15,211 nucleotides of DNA from Thioalkalivibrio nitratireducens (lineage in GTDB: Bacteria > Pseudomonadota > Gammaproteobacteria > Ectothiorhodospirales > Ectothiorhodospiraceae): NCBI GenBank assembly GCA_011390385.1, contig JAABSN010000079.1:1-15211 (forward strand), written 5' to 3'. Below, piece by piece: positions 1 to 7,525 of this stretch (positions are counted from its first letter, which is position 1; each line of letters starts with the position of its first letter). The position numbers and the translations under genes are program-made. The notes beneath the pieces are model-generated. The model worked only from the letters and a program-made list of their open reading frames with translations. It did no database searches and had not been told where the DNA came from.

Positions 1-280
1 GCCCCGGCTGCCGCGCCTCCAACGGCACTGCGTGTCGAACAGCCCTGCGTAGCCAAGGAGCCCCCGGCGACCAATGCCACTACCAACCCCGTCAAGATCA
101 ATCGATTCATGGTATTTTCTCCTAGTTGCTGGCTGGCCCAGGCCGTGGATCGTTCAGCCCTTTCCCGGGCGGCGGTGCCAGCGGATAATGACAACGGGCA
201 TCACGGTACTCCGATAGAAGCGTTTCGTTCGAAAGGATGCCGTGTGCGATCCGGTCTTCAGCATGGATCAGCTGTTGTGA
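1..280. other. Left-edge stretch with no recognisable gene
   Basis: I see no recognisable protein on either strand. The first plus-strand frame is open from the edge to 291, but the Ala/Pro-rich translation resembles no family I know and its end overlaps the Hsp20 fragment that follows. The second plus-strand frame, in which that fragment lies, is closed by TAG at 215-217 and TGA at 278-280. None of the three plus-strand frames shows the N-terminal half of an Hsp20 protein. Confidence 0.5.
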
Positions 281-529
281 ATGCGGGATGAATACGGCGA
301 TGAATTGATCATTTCCGGTGAGAAAAGCCACGAATCCGAGGCGCACGACGAGGGCTATCACCGTGTGCAGTGCGCTTATGGCCACTTCCGCCGAATCCTC
401 TCACTTCCCGAAGATGCCGACATGGACAACATTTCGGCGAAGTTCCGCAACGGTGTATTGAGGGTCGAGATTCCGAGGCGAAAGGACAGTGCATGGTCGC
501 CGGTACGGCGCATCGACATCAATCACTGA
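281..529 (+). pseudogene. Hsp20/alpha-crystallin small heat-shock protein, C-terminal fragment
   Basis: The 82 residues match the second half of an alpha-crystallin domain. They run through the LIISGEK strand, the YHRV...YGHFRR segment, the SLPEDADMDNISAKF region and the hallmark NGVLRVEIP motif (about residues 58-66), then a short tail. Intact bacterial Hsp20 proteins are usually 130-170 residues, so the N-terminal arm and first beta strands are missing. An in-frame TGA sits immediately before the ATG, and no Shine-Dalgarno sequence precedes it. Hsp20 proteins are ATP-independent holdases that form oligomers through the missing and retained parts together. This piece is therefore probably a non-functional remnant, although translation from 281 cannot be excluded. 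The family match is firm; calling it a pseudogene is inference. Confidence 0.75.
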
Positions 530-692
530 CTGAATCATTAGTCCATGGTAGCCGCGGGTGTTTGAGCGCTGTCGGGATGGCTTCGTACCGGTGCCCATCT
601 CGTGGGTCGCATCGGCCAGGGGTGTCCTGTCTTTCGTTTGCGGAGCCGCGCTTTCTCGGTCTGGGGATGCCAAGCTTCCGGGGCCGGCAGAT

Positions 693-1019
693 TCAACCGG
701 GAAGCAAGAACACCTGGAGGAAGAACGGGGTCCATGCTCCCATCAGAACGATGAGGATGACGGCCTCTACGCGACTCGCGAAGGATAGGCGGGCGCGTTC
801 GTGAGGATCAGCATCGGCCATGAACACCCGCGACATGACGATGTCCAGCAGGAGCACGAACACCAGCACCATCATGACGGCCGGAGCGACCACCGACGGC
901 CACAATCTCCAGTCGTACACTGGGACGTCGGCATTCGCGAAGGGTGCGGCCAGTGTGATCAGTACGGCCACGAAGACCAGCAAGGCTCTCAGGAAACCCA
1001 GATGCAATAGTCGCTGCAC
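693..1019 (-). CDS. Small three-helix membrane protein of the cox locus, unknown function
   Basis: The 108-residue product has three hydrophobic segments at about residues 5-30, 41-62 and 86-107. Between the second and third is a short charged loop containing the sequence ADADPHERAR. I do not recognise a named family. The start is GTG at 1019. It is supported by a strong Shine-Dalgarno sequence, GGAGGTGA, at 1023-1030, with six bases between the GGAGG core and the start. The gene is divergent from the SCO1/PCuAC operon and only 35 bases from its first possible start. It therefore probably shares a control region with copper delivery to the oxidase. A role in oxidase assembly is suggested only by position. 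The downstream 530-692 stretch contains no gene or clear terminator. Confidence 0.7.
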   Translation of the reverse strand: MQRLLHLGFLRALLVFVAVLITLAAPFANADVPVYDWRLWPSVVAPAVMMVLVFVLLLDIVMSRVFMADADPHERARLSFASRVEAVILIVLMGAWTPFFLQVFLLPG

Positions 1020-1022
1020 CGG

Positions 1023-1030
1023 TCACCTCC
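1023..1030 (-). promoter_or_regulatory. Strong Shine-Dalgarno fixing a GTG start
   Basis: On the minus strand GGAGGTGA lies just upstream of the GTG at 1019. It is a near-perfect complement to the 16S rRNA 3' end and decides the start of the 108-residue membrane protein. Confidence 0.75.
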
Positions 1031-1054
1031 GAATCGGTTTTTTGGGACCCTGCC

Positions 1055-1789
1055 GTGATGATACATCCGTGGATGCTCAGTGCATCCGTGGTGATCTCTC
1101 TCCCGGCCGTTTTGTCTATACTCGTCGCAATGGCGGTGAATCGGAACAGGCGCGGGCTCCTGCTGGCTTTGACGGGTCTGGGGGCGCTCGCTCTGGGTGC
1201 GGGAGGGTTTCTGGCGGATCGCTCCGACCAGAGCAGGCTGGTGGGAGCGGAGCGCCCGAATGGTCTCCTTTGGCCACAGGTTCGCAGCCTCCCGCCTATG
1301 ACGTTGATTGACCAACACGGCGCGCGCTTCGACAAGGCTCATCTCGAAGGCCGATGGTCGCTGGTTTTCTTCGGCTACACTTCGTGCCCGGACATTTGTC
1401 CGATGACGCTCGCGATCCTTGACCGGGTGCAGCAGAGCCTGGGAATGGGTGGCGCCACCGGCGATGACCTGCAGACCATCCTGGTCAGTGTCGATCCTGC
1501 TCGTGATAGCCCTGAGCGACTGCGGGAGTACGTCCAGCACTTCAACGATGACTTCATTGGAGTGACGGGTCCGCATGAACAATTGCAGGCTCTGGCTGAG
1601 GCACTGGGTGCCGTCTACATCATCGAAGAGCCTGATGCCAATGGCCAATATCTGGTTCATCACAGCGCAACGATCTTCCTGATCAGTCCAAGGGCCGAGC
1701 TCGCCGGAGTCCTGACCACGCCGCACGAGGCCGTCACACTGGCTGAGCGTTTGCGCGAAATGATGGCCTACATGCAGGGTCGCGCCTGA
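1055..1789 (+). CDS. SCO1/SenC family copper chaperone for CuA assembly
   Basis: Membrane-anchored thioredoxin-fold protein that delivers copper to, or reduces, the CuA site of cytochrome oxidase subunit II in the periplasm. The copper motif CPDIC is present (C111 and C115, counted from the GTG at 1055), with FFGYTS before it, SVDPARDSP at about 145-153, and the third ligand in the HHSATIFLI segment (His203). The start is uncertain. GTG at 1055 or ATG at 1058 gives about 244 residues and two N-terminal hydrophobic segments. ATG at 1130 gives 219 residues, basic residues followed by one anchor helix (the usual SCO layout), and a wider gap from the divergent gene. None of these starts has a good Shine-Dalgarno sequence. 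The stop overlaps the next start as TGATG, implying translational coupling to the PCuAC gene. Confidence 0.95.
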   Translation: MMIHPWMLSASVVISLPAVLSILVAMAVNRNRRGLLLALTGLGALALGAGGFLADRSDQSRLVGAERPNGLLWPQVRSLPPMTLIDQHGARFDKAHLEGRWSLVFFGYTSCPDICPMTLAILDRVQQSLGMGGATGDDLQTILVSVDPARDSPERLREYVQHFNDDFIGVTGPHEQLQALAEALGAVYIIEEPDANGQYLVHHSATIFLISPRAELAGVLTTPHEAVTLAERLREMMAYMQGRA

Positions 1790-2250
1790 TGTTTTCGCAA
1801 CGTTCATGGAGGGGTGCAGGGCTATGGTCGCTGGGGCTCCTGCTGGTCACCGGTCTGGCGCACGCGCAGATGGCGTTGATGGATGTGTGGATCGCGGAGC
1901 CTCCACCCGGGGCGCAGACCGTCGCCGGTTATCTGACTCTGGAGAATTCGGACTCGCAGAGCCGCTTTCTGGAATCGGTTTCAAGCCCGCAATTTGCGCG
2001 TGTGGAGATACACCGGACAACGATTGTCGATGAGGTTGCGCGCATGCAGGTACAGACACGGCTGGAAGTGCCGGCCGGGGAACGCTTGATGCTCGAGCCC
2101 GGCGGTTACCACCTGATGCTGATCGAACCCGGTGTCCGCCTCGCCCGCGGTGCGCAGGTGGACCTGAGCTTCGAGTTCGACGATGGATTCATTTTGAGAC
2201 ATGCCGCGGAAGTCAGGCGACTCGATGACCCGGTTGTCCATCGCCATTGA
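1789..2250 (+). CDS. PCu(A)C family periplasmic copper chaperone
   Basis: Soluble periplasmic Cu(I) carrier that works with SCO1 to load CuA of oxidase subunit II. The 153 residues begin with a signal peptide ending near AHA (residues 24-26). The family copper motif H-x10-M-x21-H-x-M is present exactly: His75, Met86, His108 and Met110. The flanking segments GYLTLEN, EIH and GGYHLML are typical of the family. The start ATG overlaps the SCO1 stop codon, so the two chaperones are made together, which fits their sequential roles. The gene ends 15 bases before the convergent cyoE gene; I see no terminator between them. Confidence 0.93.
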   Translation: MFSQRSWRGAGLWSLGLLLVTGLAHAQMALMDVWIAEPPPGAQTVAGYLTLENSDSQSRFLESVSSPQFARVEIHRTTIVDEVARMQVQTRLEVPAGERLMLEPGGYHLMLIEPGVRLARGAQVDLSFEFDDGFILRHAAEVRRLDDPVVHRH

Positions 2251-2265
2251 CGTTCTTGCAGGCGT

Positions 2266-3189
2266 TCAACCTCCGACAGCAAACCAGAACCCGAGATAGC
2301 GGTCCGCCAGCATCGACGCGAACAATGCCAGAAGATAGATGATCGAAAACAGGAAGGTACGGATGGCCCGTTGCCGGCTTCGGGTGACCAGGAGCATGAT
2401 CGCATGGTAGAGAAAAACGCTACCGAGGCCAGCCGCAGCCAGCAAGTATATCCAGCCGCTCATCCCCATGCCCACGGGTAGCAGGGTCACCGCGATCAGA
2501 AGGATGGTGTACAGCAGGATCTGCAGGCGGGTGAAATCCTCGCCATGTGTGACCGGTAGCATCGGGATGCCCACCCGGGCGTAGTCGTCCTTGCGATAGA
2601 TCGCCAGGGCCCAGAAGTGGGGCGGCGTCCAGGTGAAAACGATCAGGAAAAGTACCAGCGCCAGAGGGTCGACTTGCCCGGTTACGGCGGTCCAGCCAAG
2701 CAATGGTGGCATGGCTCCGGCGGCCCCGCCGATCACGATGTTCTGGGGCGTAGCGCGCTTGAGAAACAATGTGTAGATCACTGCATAGCCGACCAGGGCC
2801 AGCAGGGTCAGCAGAGCCGTGAGGGTATTGACGAACAGCAGCAGTATCAGGAAACCCGAGACGCCAATCAGTGCCGCGAACGCGAGGCTATGCGCGACAT
2901 CGAGGTGCCCGGTCGGAAGCGGGCGCCAACGGGTGCGGTCCATGACGGCATCGGTGTGCCGGTCCAGCACATGATTCAGGGCCGCGGCGGCACCGGCCAT
3001 CAGGCTGATTCCGAGGCTGCCGAAGACCAGTGCAGGCCAGGGCAGTGAGCCCGGTGCGGCCAACAGCATGCCTACCCAAGCCGTGAACATCATGACGGCG
3101 ACGACTCTTGGTTTGCACAGCGCGAGGTAGTCCGGCCAGTGACCAAGGGCACTGTGATGACCGGTGAAGTTCAGAGTCTTGATCGACAT
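2266..3189 (-). CDS. cyoE: Protohaem IX farnesyltransferase (haem O synthase)
   Basis: UbiA-superfamily integral membrane prenyltransferase that adds a farnesyl group to haem B to make haem O, the precursor of haem A. The first Asp-rich motif is NHVLDRHTD (N-x3-D-x3-D), followed by RTRWRPLPTG. The second conserved region is KDDYARVGIPMLPV. There are about nine hydrophobic segments, and the length of 307 residues is normal. I place the start at ATG 3189, because CAGGAGA (3198-3204) is correctly spaced for it. The in-frame ATG at 3198 touches that Shine-Dalgarno sequence and would add only three residues. The gene is 70 bases downstream of ctaA, whose product uses haem O. In bacteria the name ctaB is also used. 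Confidence 0.96.
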   Translation of the reverse strand: MSIKTLNFTGHHSALGHWPDYLALCKPRVVAVMMFTAWVGMLLAAPGSLPWPALVFGSLGISLMAGAAAALNHVLDRHTDAVMDRTRWRPLPTGHLDVAHSLAFAALIGVSGFLILLLFVNTLTALLTLLALVGYAVIYTLFLKRATPQNIVIGGAAGAMPPLLGWTAVTGQVDPLALVLFLIVFTWTPPHFWALAIYRKDDYARVGIPMLPVTHGEDFTRLQILLYTILLIAVTLLPVGMGMSGWIYLLAAAGLGSVFLYHAIMLLVTRSRQRAIRTFLFSIIYLLALFASMLADRYLGFWFAVGG

Positions 3190-3259
3190 AGGATCCATCT
3201 CCTGCGGTGACTGGCCGGCCGGAGTCCGGCACGGCCAGCGAATGCGCGGGCACGTCAGG

Positions 3260-4366
3260 TCATGAAGGCCCCGAAATATTCACGGTGGCTGCCATTGATG
3301 TTCGGGTGGTGGCAGGATCGGGTCTGGTCAGGGCCATGGCGTGCACCAGCGTGAATGTGACCAGCAACAGCACCGCAGCGACGGCGTTATGGGCGACAGC
3401 CACGGGCAATGGCAGATTGAAAATCACGTTGGACATCCCCAGCCCGGCCTGCAACAGCAGCAAGGCCAAAAGCATGCCCGCCAGCCGCCGCAGCGGCTGA
3501 GCGCCCTTCCAGAGGATGAACAGCGCAAGACCACCGAGCAGAAGCACGCTGGTCGCTGCGCCGATGCGGTGGGTCACGTGGATCGCGGTCCGCGCGGGTA
3601 TTTCGAGTACACCGAATTCGAAATCCACCCCGGTCCCCCTCCACAGTACGAATGCCTCGCGAAAGTCCATTTGCGGCCACCACTGCCCCTGGCATTGCGG
3701 AAAGTCCGGGCAGGCCAGCGCGGCATAGTTGGCACTGGTCCATCCTCCGAGGGCGATCTGGGTTATCAGCACCAGTGTTCCGAGCCAGGCCCAGGGAAGC
3801 AGATGCCGGGGAGTGGCCTGCGACCGTTCCGGAGCTTTCGGTCGCGGCTCAGGATCGCAACGAGGCGCGCCCCGGGTGCGGCGGGTTCGGGTCGCCAGTA
3901 CCAGCAGCCATAGCAGCAGCAGCGTGGCGAAGCCCCCGAGCAGGTGTGCCATCACCATGATGGGCTTGAGCTGCAGCGTCACTGTCCACATACCGAGCAG
4001 GGACTGGAACACGATCAGCAGGACCAGCACAATCGGTATGACCACGGGCTGTTTCGGCCGATGCCGTTCCCGCCAGGCGAGAGCCCCAAGACCCAATACC
4101 ACGAGCCCCAGCAGTCCCGCAGCATAGCGGTGCACCATCTCCTTCCAGGCCTTGGCAATCTCTACGGGACGTTCCGGAAACGCCAGGTTGGCCTGGTCGA
4201 TCATCGGTGCCTGGCTCGGCGCCACCAGCCGACCGTAGCACCCGGGCCAGTCGGGACAGCCGAGCCCCGCGTCCGAAAGCCGCACATAGGCCCCGAGAAT
4301 GATCACAGTCAGAGTCAGGATGACTGCGATGCGAACCCCAAGGAAAAAAATACGTTGCGCGCTCAT
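3260..4366 (-). CDS. ctaA: Haem A synthase (CtaA/COX15)
   Basis: Membrane haem-containing mono-oxygenase-like enzyme that oxidises the C8 methyl of haem O to the formyl group of haem A. The 368 residues show eight hydrophobic helices and the expected two-fold layout. The loop cysteine pairs are CPDWPGC (C37, C43) and CPDFPQC (C219, C225). Candidate haem-ligand histidines lie in EMVHRYAAG (H79), MAHLLGG (H141), HVTHRIGA (H263/H266) and VAHNAVA (H326). A Pro/Arg-rich cytoplasmic linker at about 159-188 separates the halves. The start lies two bases after the stop of the SCO-like gene, so it is almost certainly in the same operon as SURF1 and cyoE. Confidence 0.96.
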   Translation of the reverse strand: MSAQRIFFLGVRIAVILTLTVIILGAYVRLSDAGLGCPDWPGCYGRLVAPSQAPMIDQANLAFPERPVEIAKAWKEMVHRYAAGLLGLVVLGLGALAWRERHRPKQPVVIPIVLVLLIVFQSLLGMWTVTLQLKPIMVMAHLLGGFATLLLLWLLVLATRTRRTRGAPRCDPEPRPKAPERSQATPRHLLPWAWLGTLVLITQIALGGWTSANYAALACPDFPQCQGQWWPQMDFREAFVLWRGTGVDFEFGVLEIPARTAIHVTHRIGAATSVLLLGGLALFILWKGAQPLRRLAGMLLALLLLQAGLGMSNVIFNLPLPVAVAHNAVAAVLLLVTFTLVHAMALTRPDPATTRTSMAATVNISGPS

Positions 4367-4368
4367 GT

Positions 4369-4989
4369 TCAGCCGATGCGCGAGTTGCGCAGCAACTTCT
4401 CGAGATCCTTGAGCATGCCCCTTGCTTCGACACCGGGATCGTAGCGAAGCACGACGTTGCCCAGAGGATCCAGCAGATAGACCCGACCCGTCGCATTCTG
4501 GCCGAGTACCGCCATGATGGGTTCCAGCGCTTCGCGGCCTCCAGCCACCAGCCGCAGGCGGGGATGCCCCTCCGACAATCGGGAGAGATCACCCAGGTCA
4601 GAGGGGACGGTCGACAGGTACACTCTTTGTACGCGGTCGATGTCATGCCCCAGTGCCAGCCGCAACTGCCGCGTGTTGACGAGCGCTTCCTCGCAGGCGG
4701 AGTCGCAGCGCGACTCGCCCACATGCAGGAGTGTCCAGTGGCCACGGAGTTCGTCCTCACCGAACGGCTCGCCCGCATCCTCGACCAGCGAAACGGGTTC
4801 GAGGCGACGAGGCGGATCCAATAGTTCGCCATGGTTGGTAAATGTCGTCGGCGTCCAGACCTGAGGGTGCTGATAAAGCCAGGTTGCAATCCCGAGGGGA
4901 AGGGCGAACACGAGGATGAGCAGCATCAGTACGAGTCGTCCCTGCCACCGGCGCCGGCCCCACTGAGCCGGTAGGTTTTCAGTCACCAT
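4369..4989 (-). CDS. SCO-like thioredoxin-fold protein of the cox locus, lacking the copper histidine
   Basis: The 206-residue product has one N-terminal anchor helix (about 18-38) and a periplasmic domain related to SCO1. It keeps a CDSAC motif (C95, C99), the VYLSTVPSD strand and the GRVYLLDPLGNVV segment. The position of the SCO copper-ligand histidine reads ATGRVYLLDP, with no histidine. It may act as a thiol reductase rather than a copper donor, but that is inference. A similar protein is found between SURF1 and ctaA in Pseudomonas cox loci. It overlaps the SURF1 stop by 11 bases and is preceded by AAGGAGG inside the end of SURF1, about ten bases from the ATG. Confidence 0.85.
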   Translation of the reverse strand: MVTENLPAQWGRRRWQGRLVLMLLILVFALPLGIATWLYQHPQVWTPTTFTNHGELLDPPRRLEPVSLVEDAGEPFGEDELRGHWTLLHVGESRCDSACEEALVNTRQLRLALGHDIDRVQRVYLSTVPSDLGDLSRLSEGHPRLRLVAGGREALEPIMAVLGQNATGRVYLLDPLGNVVLRYDPGVEARGMLKDLEKLLRNSRIG

Positions 4990-5749
4990 GATCCCGGAAC
5001 CTCCTTCGATATACGAGGATTGCCACGATGATCACCAGCGCCAGGGCCAGCCCGAACCATTGCACCGCATACGCCAGGTGCCGCTCCGGGCCCATCGGCA
5101 GGACCGGGCGCCAGTCGCGATCGTAGCCGTGGGGCTGATCGGGATCGAGGCGCACGGTTAGCGGAGGCACTGCACGCTGCAATCGTTCCCCGATCGTCTC
5201 GAAATCCAGATACTGGATGACCCGTGGCCAGCCAACGGACGTTTCATCCATTGGACCCAGGCGCAAGCCTTTGCCGAAGGGCAGGTAGACATGCCCGAGT
5301 ACCGTCGTGGTTTCCCCGGGCAGGCCCGCGCTCACTTGGGGCAACGTATCCCGGTCGGGCCCGCGCGGAATCCAGCCGCGCTCGATCAGTACCGTCTGTC
5401 CGCTGTCGGCGTGAACCAGCGGCGTGAGCACGCGGTAACCCACCTGTCCCTTCGATACTTGGTTATCCAGAAGGAACTGCTGTTCAGGCAGGTACTGGCC
5501 AGAAACCGCGACCGGGCGAAAGCGCAGGGACTCCAGCGGTTCGGTGGCGAGGTTGAGTGGCCGATGTTCGGTATCCGCGATGGCTTCGAAACCAGACAAT
5601 ACCGCCCGTTTTTCGTCGGCTCGCTGCAGTTGCCAGTTACCCAGTATCAGGAACAGGGCCAGCAGTGCGACACCGGCCACCCAGGGCACCGCATAAAGAA
5701 ATCGGGAATGCACCGCAGCCTGGTCGTTCTCGATTCGGGTGATCGCCAT
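4979..5749 (-). CDS. SURF1 family cytochrome oxidase assembly protein
   Basis: Inner-membrane protein that helps insert haem A into oxidase subunit I. The 256 residues show the family layout: an N-terminal helix (about 19-38) followed by GNWQLQRADEKR, a periplasmic domain with VSGQYLP, GYRVLTPL and VLIERGWIPRG, and a C-terminal helix preceded by RHLAYAVQWFGLALA. It begins the assembly operon SURF1, SCO-like, ctaA, cyoE. It is divergent from the DUF2909 gene with a 47-base gap, which must hold its promoter or read-through from coxC. I see no strong Shine-Dalgarno sequence at the ATG. Confidence 0.94.
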   Translation of the reverse strand: MAITRIENDQAAVHSRFLYAVPWVAGVALLALFLILGNWQLQRADEKRAVLSGFEAIADTEHRPLNLATEPLESLRFRPVAVSGQYLPEQQFLLDNQVSKGQVGYRVLTPLVHADSGQTVLIERGWIPRGPDRDTLPQVSAGLPGETTTVLGHVYLPFGKGLRLGPMDETSVGWPRVIQYLDFETIGERLQRAVPPLTVRLDPDQPHGYDRDWRPVLPMGPERHLAYAVQWFGLALALVIIVAILVYRRRFRDHGD

Positions 5750-5796
5750 GTCGGAGCTATACTCGAGGCGTCCGGGACGCGATCAGGAGACTTGCC

Positions 5797-6009
5797 ATGT
5801 GGATGCATTTCATTGTGATCACTCTGCTTCTGCTCATTCTTGGCAGCCTTGGCTCCGGGCTGGTCTTCCTCGTTCGTGATACCCCCGGCAGCACTCGTGC
5901 GGTGCGGGCACTGTCCTGGCGTATCGGTCTTTCCATTGCCTGTTTTCTACTGCTTCTGCTTGCAGCGGCGCTCGGTTTCATACAGCCGCATGGCGTTGGC
6001 GCCGGCTGA
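5797..6009 (+). CDS. DUF2909 twin-transmembrane protein
   Basis: The 70-residue product has two hydrophobic helices, about 4-26 and 44-63. They are separated by the loop VRDTPGSTRAVRALSWRIGL, typical of the DUF2909 (twin transmembrane) family. The molecular function is unknown; family members commonly sit between coxC and SURF1 in gammaproteobacterial oxidase loci. AGGAGA at 5785-5790 lies six bases before the ATG. It is the only plus-strand gene between the SCO1/PCuAC operon and coxB, and it splits the minus-strand oxidase genes into two blocks. Confidence 0.85.
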   Translation: MWMHFIVITLLLLILGSLGSGLVFLVRDTPGSTRAVRALSWRIGLSIACFLLLLLAAALGFIQPHGVGAG

Positions 6010-6036
6010 ACGCCGAGTTCCACATCGGTTATCGCA

Positions 6037-6053
6037 GAATGCAAGTCGCATTC
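6037..6053. other. Perfect 6-bp hairpin between convergent genes
   Basis: GAATGC and GCATTC flank a five-base loop in the 60-base gap between the DUF2909 gene and coxC, which converge here. There is no T-run on either strand, so it is at best a weak bidirectional terminator or a processing site. Confidence 0.3.
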
Positions 6054-6069
6054 CCTACCTCGTTGCACC

Positions 6070-6954
6070 CTACAGCCAGTACACGAATACGAACAGGATC
6101 AGCCATACGACGTCCACGAAGTGCCAGTACCAGGCCACGGCTTCGAAGCCGAAATGCTCCTGGCTCGAGAAATGGCCGCGCAGGGAACGCAACAGGATCA
6201 CCGACAGCATGATGACCCCGAGGCTGACATGGAGCCCGTGGAAGCCGGTCAGCAGATAGAACGTGGCGCCATAAATGCCCGATGCCAGCGTCAGGTTCAG
6301 ATCCGTGTAAGCGTGGCCGAACTCGAAGACCTGCAGGGTCAGAAAGAGCAGGCCGAGCGCGACGGTTGCGGCAAGCCCCCAGATCAACTGCCTGCGGTTG
6401 TCATGCTTCAGGCCCCAGTGCGCCCAGGTGATGGTCACGCCGCTGGTGAGCAGGATGGCCGTGTTGAACGCCGGGATTCCCCAGGCGCTTATCGTTTCGA
6501 ACGCGCCACCGAGACTGGCTGGCCCGGCCGTTGGCCAGTTCGCCTCGAATTCGGGCCAAAGGAAAAGCTGGGTACTCACGCCGATGCCTTCGCCTCCCAG
6601 CCAGGGTACAGCCAGTACGCGGGCATAGAACAGAGCCCCGAAGAAGGCGCCGAAGAAGAGGACCTCGGAAAAGATGAACCAGCCCATGCCCAGGCGGAAC
6701 GAGCGGTCCACCTGGGCGTTGTAAAGACCTTTGCGGCTTTCCCCGATCACGGTGCGGAACCAGCCGAACACCATGTACAGGATAATCGCCGTACCTGCGG
6801 CGAGAATCCATGGACCCGCAGGGGTATGCCCATTGAGTGACATCCCGATTCCGACCACCAGCACCCCAAGCCCCACTGAACCGACGATGGGCCAGTGGCT
6901 GCTGTGCGGTACGTAGTAGGTACCCTGTGCATGTTCCACGTCATTCACCCCCAT
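6070..6954 (-). CDS. coxC: Cytochrome c oxidase subunit III
   Basis: Core membrane subunit of the aa3 oxidase. It stabilises subunit I and the proton uptake path but carries no redox cofactor. The 294 residues begin with the characteristic GTYYVPHSSHWPIVGSVG segment, then show seven hydrophobic helices. Conserved regions include MGWFIFSEVLFFGAFFGALFY, INTAILLTSG-like FNTAILLTSGVTITWAH, and the C-terminal GFHGLHVSLGV and VAWYWHFVDVVWLILF, which holds the WHFVD signature. The start ATG at 6954 lies inside the end of cox11 (14-base overlap); an alternative GTG at 6948 is in frame. It is the last gene of the coxB-to-coxC operon. Confidence 0.96.
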   Translation of the reverse strand: MGVNDVEHAQGTYYVPHSSHWPIVGSVGLGVLVVGIGMSLNGHTPAGPWILAAGTAIILYMVFGWFRTVIGESRKGLYNAQVDRSFRLGMGWFIFSEVLFFGAFFGALFYARVLAVPWLGGEGIGVSTQLFLWPEFEANWPTAGPASLGGAFETISAWGIPAFNTAILLTSGVTITWAHWGLKHDNRRQLIWGLAATVALGLLFLTLQVFEFGHAYTDLNLTLASGIYGATFYLLTGFHGLHVSLGVIMLSVILLRSLRGHFSSQEHFGFEAVAWYWHFVDVVWLILFVFVYWL

Positions 6955-7525
6955 TCATCGATTGGTTGCTGGCAGGTGCTGCAGCCACGTCCGTCATCTC
7001 GAAAAAGGTATAGGCAAGCGTGAGCCGCTCGACGCCTGCCGGGAGTCGTGGGTCCACCACGAAGGCCACGGGCATCTCGCGTGATTCCAGCGGACCGAAT
7101 GCCTGTCGGGTGAAGCAGAAGCACTCCGTCTTGTTGAAGTGGCGGGCGGCGGAGGAGGGGGAGACACTCGGGACCGCTTTCCCTACGAACTCCGTGTCTC
7201 GCTTGTTGGCTGCCGTGTAATGGACCAGGTACTGCTTGCCTGGATTCACCTCCATGCGGGTCACTTCCGGGGAAAAAGTCCAGCCCATGCCGGGGTCGAC
7301 GATGGCTACGAATTCCACGGTCACCCGGCGGTTCGTTTCGCCATCCACTGCCGAGGGGAGTGCTGCGTCTGTGAGCGAGGAGCTGCGGCCGTTCAGGCCC
7401 GTGACCTCACAGATCACGTCATACAGGGGCACCAGGGCAAAACCGAAGCCGAACATGCCCAGTACCACGGCGCCGAGGCTGAGCGCAGTACGCCGGTTGC
7501 GATTCCGGTAGCCGGTTTCGTTCAT
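6941..7525 (-). CDS. Cytochrome c oxidase assembly protein Cox11/CtaG (CuB delivery)
   Basis: Periplasmic, membrane-anchored copper chaperone that supplies the CuB centre of subunit I. The 194 residues have one anchor helix (about 13-33), the FALVPLYDVICEVTGLNG segment with a conserved cysteine at 39, and a beta-rich domain with the copper motif ECFCFTRQ (C135, C137). The KTECFCF sequence and the following MPVAFVVDP are family signatures. The length is normal. The ATG overlaps the stop of the preceding 37-residue gene as ATGA, and its own end overlaps coxC, so the genes are tightly coupled. The name ctaG is also applied to an unrelated Bacillus protein, so I leave the symbol blank. Confidence 0.96.
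   Translation of the reverse strand: MNETGYRNRNRRTALSLGAVVLGMFGFGFALVPLYDVICEVTGLNGRSSSLTDAALPSAVDGETNRRVTVEFVAIVDPGMGWTFSPEVTRMEVNPGKQYLVHYTAANKRDTEFVGKAVPSVSPSSAARHFNKTECFCFTRQAFGPLESREMPVAFVVDPRLPAGVERLTLAYTFFEMTDVAAAPASNQSMNGGE

Noticed and set aside
989..1807. 272-codon minus-strand frame
   Set aside because: Antisense to SCO1, whose motifs are unambiguous; no similarity of its own.
3849..4889. 346-codon minus-strand frame
   Set aside because: Overlaps ctaA and the SCO-like gene on the same strand in another frame; both of those have clear family motifs.
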